Below, piece after piece: positions 6,943-12,999 of a DNA stretch of 12,999 bases. How positions within the stretch are numbered: the stretch's first letter is position 1; each line of letters opens with the position of its first letter. A program made the translations under genes and the position numbers. The notes under the pieces are model-generated. The model had not been told where the DNA came from and made no database searches. It saw only the letters and a list, made by a program, of their open reading frames with translations. The stretch is from Legionellaceae bacterium (lineage in GTDB: Bacteria > Pseudomonadota > Gammaproteobacteria > Legionellales > Legionellaceae): NCBI GenBank assembly GCA_947505025.1, contig CANNIJ010000044.1:1-12999 (forward strand), given 5' to 3'.

Positions 6943-8229
6943 TCAATAGGTTACGTGACTCAAGACGCAGTAGTAAAACCCATCCATACTGTGAGTGCCT
7001 GGAAATATTTGCAGGCCATTTGCAGTTTGATGTCCAAATGGTTTTTCTATTGTCTGTGCGCGTGCATCTGGATGATTTTTTAAGAAATTTGCGATTTGTT
7101 GTTCGTTTTCTTCTGGCAGGATTGAACATGTGGCATAAACCATGATCCCAGCTGGACTCAGTAGGGGCCATAATGACTTTAATAAATTTTCTTGTAGAGT
7201 CACAATAGCCTGAACGTCTTTGGGTGTACGACTGACCTTTATATCTGGGTTCCGGCGCATCACACCAGTTGCAGAACATGGTGCGTCTAAGAGAATTCTG
7301 TCAAACAGCACCCCATCCCACCATGTTTTTGGATCGGAAGCATCTCCTGACTGTAACGTGGCCTGACAATGTAAACGATTTAAATTTTCCTGCACACGGA
7401 CTAACCGTCTTTTTTCAATATCTAAAGCTAGACAACATTCTAATTCCGGCTGTTGTTCTAGAACATGACAAGTCTTGCCTCCAGGCGCACAACAGGCATC
7501 TAAAAAGCGTAGTCCTGGTTTTAAGGATAATAGTTCTACCGCTAATTGTGCGGCTGCATCTTGTACAGAAACATCCCCTGAATCAAAACCAGGTAATGAG
7601 TGTACATCCGTAGGTGTGTGTAACATTATGGCTGCAGGTATATATTGATGCTCAGTCGCAGAAATATTTGCTGCTTGCAATTTTAATAAGTAATCTTGCC
7701 GTGAATTTCTAGCGGTGTTTACCCGCAAAGTCATCGGTGGATGTTGATTGTTGGCTAGAGCAATCTCTTTCCAGTTATCCGGCCATGCATGTTGAATGCG
7801 CTCAAGTAACCACTGGGGATGATCGTAAATAAAATCCTGATTATTGATTAATTGCTCGGGTAATTTTTCTTGCTCGCGACAATAGCGGCGCAGCACAGCA
7901 TTAATCAAGCCCTTGGCCCATGGTTTTTTTAACTCATTCATCAGCGCTACAGTTTCTTGAACCACTGCGTAGTCAGGGATGCGTAAAGCATCTAGCTGGT
8001 ACAGTCCAATCATCAACGCTAATAGAAGATCTTGATCTTTAGGGATTTTGTTTAATAAAAGCCCCGCAATGGAATGTAAACGAAACCAATGCCGGCACAC
8101 ACCAAAACACATTTGTTTACACCGTGGAGAAATTTCAGGATCTTTGGCTAAGATCTGCGATAATGGCAAGTGTTCATTGAAGACTGATTTCAATACGTTT
8201 AATGCAATTAATCTTTCAGACTTCTTCAT
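6943..8229 (-). CDS. rsmB: 16S rRNA m5C967 methyltransferase
   Basis: RsmB (Sun, formerly RrmB) transfers a methyl group from S-adenosylmethionine to C5 of cytosine 967 (E. coli numbering) in 16S rRNA. The 428 residues are the family's usual length. An N-terminal NusB-like helical domain spans about 1–130 (VLRRYCRE at its end), followed by a methyltransferase Rossmann core. The SAM-binding motif LDACCAPGGKT is at 243–253, DAPCSATGV at 315–323 contains the assisting cysteine C318, and YATCSILPEENE at 365–376 contains the nucleophile C368. Its ATG overlaps the fmt stop (ATGA, 8229–8226), implying translational coupling, and no Shine-Dalgarno of its own is visible. In many relatives trkA follows; here the operon ends at the origin-like gap instead. 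No key residue is missing. Confidence 0.97.
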   Translation of the reverse strand: MKKSERLIALNVLKSVFNEHLPLSQILAKDPEISPRCKQMCFGVCRHWFRLHSIAGLLLNKIPKDQDLLLALMIGLYQLDALRIPDYAVVQETVALMNELKKPWAKGLINAVLRRYCREQEKLPEQLINNQDFIYDHPQWLLERIQHAWPDNWKEIALANNQHPPMTLRVNTARNSRQDYLLKLQAANISATEHQYIPAAIMLHTPTDVHSLPGFDSGDVSVQDAAAQLAVELLSLKPGLRFLDACCAPGGKTCHVLEQQPELECCLALDIEKRRLVRVQENLNRLHCQATLQSGDASDPKTWWDGVLFDRILLDAPCSATGVMRRNPDIKVSRTPKDVQAIVTLQENLLKSLWPLLSPAGIMVYATCSILPEENEQQIANFLKNHPDARAQTIEKPFGHQTANGLQIFPGTHSMDGFYYCVLSHVTY

Positions 8230-9161
8230 GTAAAAATCATCGGTGGATGTAGTTGTGTGCGAGAGGAGTTAAGCCAGTCGGCAATGGAAATCACATTTGC
8301 TCCGGGCAGTTGAATCCGTTTAATCAATATAGATTGCCGGCCTGTACTTACTAAAATCCCATTATTCTCAATTGAGATCACAGTGCCTGGCGGGCAATCA
8401 CTGCTTAATGGCACTACACACGCTTGATGGATTTTGATGGTTAATGGACCTGCATGTGTATAAGCGATTGGCCAACAAGAATATGCGCGAATTTTTTGAT
8501 CGATCACCGCCGCACTTTCGCTCCATTGAATTTTAGCATCCTCTTTATTTATCTTAGATGCGAACGTGACATGCGCTGGATCTTGCTTTTGTGCAGAGGC
8601 AGTGCCATTAGCCAAATCATCCAATGTTTGTAACAAAGGTGTTACTGCAGCACGCGCTAATTTATTCTGTAGAGAGGCATTAGTTTCATCCGGCCATAGT
8701 TCGCATTTGCTTTGGATTAAAATATCACCAGTATCCATACCCACATCCATATGCATGATAGTGATCCCACTATGTGAATCACCCGTAAGAATAGCATGCT
8801 GAATGGGGGAGGCGCCGCGCCAACGTGGCAACAGGCTGGCGTGTACATTAATGCACCCATGAACTGGTATACTCAGAACTGAGCGTGGCAGAATTAAGCC
8901 GTAGGCTATAACAATAATTACATCTGGTTGGAGTGCCGCTAAATTGTCTATAGTTAGTTGATCTTTAAAGTTTATCGGCTGATATACCGGCAAGTCATGT
9001 TCTATTGCCCATAATTTAACTGCTGAAGCGCGCAGTGATCGACCACGTCCTGCTGGACGATCTGGTTGTGTATATACAGCCAGTAAATTATGCGCGGATA
9101 AATTTAATGCCTCCAAGCAAGGCAGTGTAAATTCTGGTGTTCCTGCAAAAACAATATTCAT
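8226..9161 (-). CDS. fmt: Methionyl-tRNA(fMet) formyltransferase
   Basis: Fmt formylates the amino group of methionyl-tRNA(fMet) using 10-formyltetrahydrofolate, giving the initiator tRNA used in bacterial translation. At 311 residues it has normal family length. The N-terminal Rossmann-type domain opens MNIVFAGTPEF. The catalytic asparagine and histidine lie in INVHASLLPRWRGA (N105, H107), and the aspartate in GMDTGD (D143) completes the triad known in E. coli as N106, H108, D144. The insertion loop with PDRPAGRGR (33–41), which contacts the tRNA acceptor stem, is present. The C-terminal beta-barrel domain starts at about 205. The start overlaps the def stop by one base (TAATG), and the stop overlaps the rsmB start, so the three genes form one operon. 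Confidence 0.97.
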   Translation of the reverse strand: MNIVFAGTPEFTLPCLEALNLSAHNLLAVYTQPDRPAGRGRSLRASAVKLWAIEHDLPVYQPINFKDQLTIDNLAALQPDVIIVIAYGLILPRSVLSIPVHGCINVHASLLPRWRGASPIQHAILTGDSHSGITIMHMDVGMDTGDILIQSKCELWPDETNASLQNKLARAAVTPLLQTLDDLANGTASAQKQDPAHVTFASKINKEDAKIQWSESAAVIDQKIRAYSCWPIAYTHAGPLTIKIHQACVVPLSSDCPPGTVISIENNGILVSTGRQSILIKRIQLPGANVISIADWLNSSRTQLHPPMIFT

Positions 9162-9670
9162 TATTTAACTGTATTCTGGCGTTTATACTTTTCCAGCTTG
9201 CGTCTGGCAAGACTTCTTTTTAACGGGGAAAGTAAGTCCACAAAAAGTTTTCCATTTAAATGATCAATCTCATGCTGTAAACATTCTCCGAGTAATCCAT
9301 CCGCGGTAATTTCAAAAATCTTCCCGGTTTGATCCTGGGCACGTACCGTAACTTTTTCAGCACGAAACACGTTTTCATACACACCCGGCACAGACAAACA
9401 GCCTTCTTGGTATTCAATGCGCCCCGATGATGCAATGATTTCTGGATTAATCAAGACCAGTTGCTGTGTTTTATCACCGGTAACATCTACAACAGACAAA
9501 CGCAACTTAACACCGATCTGTGGGGCAGCAAGGCCAACACCATTGACGTGATACATGGTTTCAAACATATCATCAATTAAAATTTGCAAGGTATCATCAA
9601 TCTTATCCACGCGCTGACATACAGCGCGTAGTATAGGATCGGGCAGATAAATAATTTTTCTTAATGTCAT
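9161..9670 (-). CDS. def: Peptide deformylase
   Basis: Def removes the formyl group from the N-terminal methionine of nascent proteins, using a metal ion (Fe2+ in most bacteria). All three family motifs are present: GVGLAAPQ (44–51), EGCLSVPG (89–96) with metal ligand C91, and QHEIDHL (132–138) with ligands H133 and H137 and catalytic E134. I chose the ATG at 9670 because it gives MTLRKIIYLPDP and 169 residues, exactly the length of E. coli Def. The frame stays open to 9757, but that extension (29 residues, hydrophobic, MSGFSMFFLLASV…) would run into the dprA start on the other strand and through the shared promoter region. The gene leads the def–fmt–rsmB operon. Confidence 0.96.
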   Translation of the reverse strand: MTLRKIIYLPDPILRAVCQRVDKIDDTLQILIDDMFETMYHVNGVGLAAPQIGVKLRLSVVDVTGDKTQQLVLINPEIIASSGRIEYQEGCLSVPGVYENVFRAEKVTVRAQDQTGKIFEITADGLLGECLQHEIDHLNGKLFVDLLSPLKRSLARRKLEKYKRQNTVK

Positions 9671-9700
9671 GGTTTTATGGATTTTAAAATAATAAAGGCA

Positions 9701-9709
9701 TGCTATTAT
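9701..9709 (+). promoter_or_regulatory. Possible extended -10 promoter of dprA–smg–topA
   Basis: TGCTATTAT fits an extended -10 (TGnTATAAT with one mismatch). The -35 position (near ATTTTA, 9681–9686) is weak. Transcription would start near 9716 and give a leader of about 25 nt before the dprA ATG. Confidence 0.35.
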
Positions 9710-9733
9710 CACTAATCTTACGCTCGCAAGCAA
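9705..9733 (-). promoter_or_regulatory. Possible promoter of the def–fmt–rsmB operon
   Basis: On the minus strand TTGCTT (9733–9728) and GATAAT (9710–9705) have a 17-bp spacer. The -10 matches the consensus at 5 of 6 positions, the -35 at 3 of 6. The predicted start near 9698 gives a leader of about 28 nt to the def ATG at 9670. Its -10 overlaps that of the opposing dprA promoter almost completely. Confidence 0.3.
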
Positions 9734-9740
9734 GAAGAAC

Positions 9741-10820
9741 ATGGAAAATCCTGACAATCAGTATTATTTACTAGCTTTAAATCGCCTGCCATTTGTTGGT
9801 CCGCGTACTGTTTCAAAGTTACTTAACAGATGGCCTTGTTTGGCAGATTTATTTTCTTTGTCATACATGCAACAGATTTCATCAGGTTTACCGGAGCGCT
9901 TGGCTAACGCATTATCCAAATTTGATTTATCTCAGATTGATGCAGATCTAGCTTGGGCTAAATTGCCGGATCATTATCTTTTAACATTAGATCACCCGTG
10001 TTACCCGGCCTTACTTAAAGAAATTTATGATCCACCATTTGTTTTATATGCTGCAGGTGATCTCTCATGCCTAAAGGCAAAAACATTGGCTATTGTTGGT
10101 TCTCGTCAACCATCAGTCACCGCCAGTGAAACTGCGCGTAAATTTGCTTTTGAACTAGCTAAATCAGGCGTAACGATTGTTAGCGGACTGGCTCTGGGGA
10201 TTGATGCACAAGCTCATTCTGGCTGTATAATGGCGGACGGCAGAACTATTGCGGTAATGGCTACTGGTATAGACTGTATTTATCCACAACGACACGCACT
10301 TTTAGCGCGGGATATTATTAAAAAAGGCTTGATTTTAAGCGAGTTCCCATTAAAAACACCGCCGATCGCTGGACATTTCCCCCGAAGAAATCGTATAATA
10401 AGTGGCCTATCATGGATGACCTTAGTTATTGAAGCAGCAATGAAGAGTGGATCTTTGATTACTGCCAGGTGTGCAATTGAGCAAAATAGGGATGTTTTGG
10501 CTGTTCCTGGTTCTATATATAACCCAAACGCACAAGGTTGTCATTATTTGTTACAGCAGGGCGCTAAATTGGTGACTTCCAGTCAAGACATCTTGGAAGG
10601 CTTTGGGATGACAGTCTCAGGCGGCAAGCATTTTTCTTCAACTGAAGATCTTGCAAATGAGCACAAAAGTCTAGTAAAGTGCATGGGAGATGATACGATA
10701 AGCATCGATAAAATGATGCTTGGCACCGGGTTAACACATGAGGTTTTAGTGTGTTATTTGGCTGAATTAGAATTACAGGGTTTTGTCCGTGCTGTAGGCG
10801 GCGGTTATCTAAGGTGCTAA
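9741..10820 (+). CDS. dprA: DNA-processing protein DprA (Smf)
   Basis: DprA binds incoming single-stranded DNA in the cytoplasm during natural transformation, shields it and loads RecA. The 359 residues follow the family plan. An N-terminal SAM/HhH-like region (about 1–75, with LPFVGPRTVSKLL) precedes a Rossmann-like core with IVGSRQPS (118–125), SGLALGID (148–155) and FPRRNRIISGLS (213–224), which form the phosphate- and DNA-binding pocket. A C-terminal winged-helix (DML1-like) domain covers about 300–359, ending FVRAVGGGYLR. The ATG at 9741 has a purine-rich AAGAAG just upstream and opens opposite def. The frame is intact, so transformation could be functional, though DprA also persists in strains that do not transform. 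The gene's last bases contain the smg ribosome-binding site. Confidence 0.96.
   Translation: MENPDNQYYLLALNRLPFVGPRTVSKLLNRWPCLADLFSLSYMQQISSGLPERLANALSKFDLSQIDADLAWAKLPDHYLLTLDHPCYPALLKEIYDPPFVLYAAGDLSCLKAKTLAIVGSRQPSVTASETARKFAFELAKSGVTIVSGLALGIDAQAHSGCIMADGRTIAVMATGIDCIYPQRHALLARDIIKKGLILSEFPLKTPPIAGHFPRRNRIISGLSWMTLVIEAAMKSGSLITARCAIEQNRDVLAVPGSIYNPNAQGCHYLLQQGAKLVTSSQDILEGFGMTVSGGKHFSSTEDLANEHKSLVKCMGDDTISIDKMMLGTGLTHEVLVCYLAELELQGFVRAVGGGYLRC
10811..10816 (+). promoter_or_regulatory. Shine-Dalgarno that decides the smg start
   Basis: AAGGTG lies inside the last codons of dprA and 6 nt before the ATG at 10823. A GTG at 10814 opens the same frame three codons earlier, but it overlaps this ribosome-binding site, so the ATG is the better start. 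Confidence 0.7.
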
Positions 10821-10822
10821 TT

Positions 10823-11260
10823 ATGAAAGATCATTTATTTGAGATCCTGTTAACATTATTCGAGCAAACGTTAACGCACTTAAAGAAAACACAAGAACCA
10901 TCCATAATCAAAGAAGATACTGGTTTTGTTACGACACAAGAACAATCTAAAGGCCTACAACTTGAGTTTATCAATTCGGTTAGTCCAGATTCATTACGTA
11001 TATTTACAACCGCAGAACAGTTGAAGTTTACTCGGGCCAGCTATCAATTTCTAATGCAATTTTTTTCTACCCATATGGTACATTCCGCGACTATGGAGTT
11101 GATTATCAATCGTTTGCTTTTTTCTGACTCACGTTTTGTTTCTTTGCAGGAAACCAAATGGATGATTCGTAATACTCTAGCTGAAACGTTGAATGCTGAT
11201 CAATTGTCGTTTCTTGAGCTCGTTCTTTATCAAAAAGAAGATCGACTTCCGCTGCACTGA
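10823..11260 (+). CDS. smg: Smg family protein (DUF494)
   Basis: Smg is a small conserved gammaproteobacterial protein of unproven function, nearly always encoded between dprA and topA, as here. The 145 residues share with E. coli Smg the N-terminal LFEILLTLFE (compare MFDVLMYLFE), the central SLRIFTTAEQLKF (compare SMRIYTPEECERL) and the later MELIINRLLF and LQETKWMIRNTL segments. It is about 12 residues shorter than the 157-residue E. coli protein; the loss seems to be in the acidic helical region after residue 30. No enzymatic motif, membrane span or signal peptide is seen. It starts 2 nt after the dprA stop and ends 16 nt before topA, so the three genes are probably cotranscribed. Confidence 0.88.
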   Translation: MKDHLFEILLTLFEQTLTHLKKTQEPSIIKEDTGFVTTQEQSKGLQLEFINSVSPDSLRIFTTAEQLKFTRASYQFLMQFFSTHMVHSATMELIINRLLFSDSRFVSLQETKWMIRNTLAETLNADQLSFLELVLYQKEDRLPLH

Positions 11261-11276
11261 AAGAGGTTACTTGCAC

Positions 11277-12999
11277 ATGACCAAATATTTGGTGATTGTT
11301 GAATCACCGGCTAAGTCTAAAACCATTCAAAAATATTTAGGCCCAGACTATGAGGTGTTAGCCTCTTATGGTCATGTGCGGGATTTACCTGCACGCAAAG
11401 GCTCAGTCAATACTGATCAAAATTTTGCGATGACTTATAGTCCGATTGAACGTAATGCTCGACATATTGAAGCAATTGCAAAAGCTTTAAAGAAAGTCGA
11501 TGTATTATTACTCGCAACAGATCCGGATCGTGAAGGTGAAGCCATTTCTTGGCATGTATATGAGCTTATGAAAGCACGTGGACTGTTAAAAAATAAACAA
11601 GTGCACAGGATCTTTTTTAATGAGATTACAAAGCGTGCTGTGCAGGAAGCTATTGCTCATCCGCGTGAAATTGCCATGGATTTGGTCAATGCACAACAGG
11701 CTCGCCGGGCATTGGATTACTTGGTAGGTTTTAATTTATCTCCTTTATTATGGAAAAAGATACGCCGAGGGTTATCGGCTGGACGAGTACAAAGTCCAGC
11801 TTTGCGTTTAATTGTAGAGAGAGAGCTGGAGATTGAGCAGTTTGTAGCCCAAGAGTACTGGCAGTTGATTGCTCAATGTCGTAAAGATGTTAGTGCATTT
11901 GATGCACGCTTGATTACTTATCGCGACGAAAAATTACAACAATTTACGGTGAATAATAGCGAGCAAGCACATGCGATAAAAGATGATCTTTTAAAGCAGG
12001 CACAGGGTTTTTTACGTGTGTTGCGTGTAGAGAAAAAAGAGCGCAAACGTAATCCATCTGCACCATTTATTACTTCAACATTACAGCAAGAGGCCGCAAG
12101 AAAACTTGGTTTTACAGCACGTAAAACCATGATGGTAGCGCAACAATTATATGAAGGTATAGAACTTGGTTCGGGCACAATGGGTTTGATTACCTATATG
12201 CGTACTGATTCCGTGCATCTGTCGGTTGAGGCGTTAGATGAAATTCGTGCATATATAACCGAACGTTATGGTGCAGATTATTGTCCTGATCAACCACGGG
12301 TATTTAAAACCAAGTCGAAGAATGCTCAAGAAGCACATGAAGCAATTCGCCCAACATCGATAACACATACTCCGGAAATGATCAATCAAGCACTCACCCC
12401 AGATCAGTTGAAGTTATATCAACTGATCTGGAAGCGTACGTTAGCTAGTCAAATGGCAGTAGCAATTTTAGATACAGTCGTTGTGGATATGAGCTGTGGT
12501 GCACAAAATATTTTTCGTGCAAATGGTTCTACCGTTACTTTTCCTGGATTTCTAACTGTATATGAGGAAAGTCGAGACGACACTAAAGAGGTTGATCAGC
12601 AGGCCGTATTGTTGCCAACTTTAGTCATTGGAGATGCCATAGCCATTGAAGATCTGTCTGCAAATCAACATTTTACTGAGCCAGCCCCACGTTATTCTGA
12701 AGCTACGCTGGTCAAAGCGTTGGAAGAGTTTGATATTGGCCGACCGAGCACATATGCGGCCATTATATACACTCTGCAGCAAAGAGAATACGTGATTGTG
12801 GATAAAAAACGCTTTTTCCCAACAGATGTTGGACGTATCGTCAGCGGGTTTTTAACCGATTATTTCACTCGTTATGTTGATTATCAGTTTACAGCACAAT
12901 TAGAAGATACATTGGATGCGGTAGCACGTGGTGAAAAAGAATGGGTTCCAGTATTAGAAGAGTTTTGGCAACCATTTATTGAGCAAATTCAAACAATTG
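11277..12999 (+). CDS. topA: DNA topoisomerase I (N-terminal 574 codons, cut by the window edge)
   Basis: TopA is a type IA topoisomerase that relaxes negative supercoils by cutting one strand through a 5'-phosphotyrosine. The Toprim domain opens LVIVESPAKSKTI (5–17), and the acidic ATDPDREGEA follows near 81–90. LSAGRVQSPALRLI is the conserved segment before the gate domain. The active-site tyrosine is Y307 in LITYMRTDS, matching Y319 of E. coli. AQEAHEAIRPT, EATLVKALEEFDIGRPSTYA and QFTAQLEDTLD continue the conserved core to the window edge; the C-terminal zinc-ribbon region lies beyond it. The ATG at 11277 matches the usual M-x-K-x-LVIVESPAK start, with AAGAGG at 11261–11266 about 10 nt upstream, a long but workable spacing. 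Confidence 0.97.
   Translation, partial: MTKYLVIVESPAKSKTIQKYLGPDYEVLASYGHVRDLPARKGSVNTDQNFAMTYSPIERNARHIEAIAKALKKVDVLLLATDPDREGEAISWHVYELMKARGLLKNKQVHRIFFNEITKRAVQEAIAHPREIAMDLVNAQQARRALDYLVGFNLSPLLWKKIRRGLSAGRVQSPALRLIVERELEIEQFVAQEYWQLIAQCRKDVSAFDARLITYRDEKLQQFTVNNSEQAHAIKDDLLKQAQGFLRVLRVEKKERKRNPSAPFITSTLQQEAARKLGFTARKTMMVAQQLYEGIELGSGTMGLITYMRTDSVHLSVEALDEIRAYITERYGADYCPDQPRVFKTKSKNAQEAHEAIRPTSITHTPEMINQALTPDQLKLYQLIWKRTLASQMAVAILDTVVVDMSCGAQNIFRANGSTVTFPGFLTVYEESRDDTKEVDQQAVLLPTLVIGDAIAIEDLSANQHFTEPAPRYSEATLVKALEEFDIGRPSTYAAIIYTLQQREYVIVDKKRFFPTDVGRIVSGFLTDYFTRYVDYQFTAQLEDTLDAVARGEKEWVPVLEEFWQPFIEQIQTI

Noticed and set aside
6901..7613. Frames overlapping the rsmB 3' half on both strands
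   Set aside because: RsmB is intact with all motifs in order; the overlapping frames have no recognisable features.
9671..9757. N-terminal extension of Def (29 extra residues, hydrophobic)
   Set aside because: It would overlap the dprA start and shared promoter region, whereas the ATG at 9670 gives exactly the E. coli Def length and the usual first residues.
1..12999. CRISPR arrays, tRNA and rRNA genes
   Set aside because: No regularly spaced direct repeats and no tRNA or rRNA signature were seen in the intergenic regions.

Overview
The window comes from an AT-rich gammaproteobacterial chromosome. The order rsmB–fmt–def, diverging from dprA–smg–topA, is a typical gammaproteobacterial housekeeping cluster. 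Its combination with a fused aspartokinase/diaminopimelate decarboxylase (lysAC) and with proteins of eukaryotic-like design (a J-domain membrane protein, an ankyrin-like repeat protein, a degenerate Ser/Thr kinase) points to an intracellular or host-associated member of Legionellales or a relative. The order-level placement is inference; no marker in the window fixes genus or species.

Layout. 1–1689 (minus) is the first 563 codons of lysAC, cut by the window edge. 1835–6571 is an accessory block: a J-domain protein with a hydrophobic membrane region (1835–2941, minus), a decayed transposase (3313–3611, plus), a 479-residue protein built of ankyrin-like repeats (3661–5100, minus) and a kinase-like protein (5336–6571, minus). 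Each gene in the block is separated by a noncoding gap. 6572–6942 is a noncoding region with three strong DnaA-box-like nonamers, an 8-bp inverted repeat enclosing one of them, and an exact IHF-consensus match. 6943–9670 (minus) is the tight def–fmt–rsmB operon. 9671–9740 is a short divergent promoter region. 9741–12999 (plus) holds dprA, smg and the first 574 codons of topA.

How the genes work together. Def and Fmt handle the two ends of formyl-methionine metabolism in translation (formylation of initiator tRNA, deformylation of nascent chains), and RsmB methylates 16S rRNA; their stop and start codons overlap, implying coupled translation. DprA protects incoming single-stranded DNA and loads RecA during transformation, and TopA relaxes negative supercoils. 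LysAC carries two steps of the lysine/diaminopimelate pathway in one chain. The three large accessory proteins resemble secreted effectors of intracellular bacteria in design, but no secretion signal or substrate can be proven from the sequence alone.

Points most worth a second look: the putative effector block with its transposase scar, the unusually long-unit ankyrin-like repeats, the kinase with HTD and DWD in place of the usual HRD and DFG, and the origin-like DnaA/IHF region between the kinase gene and rsmB.
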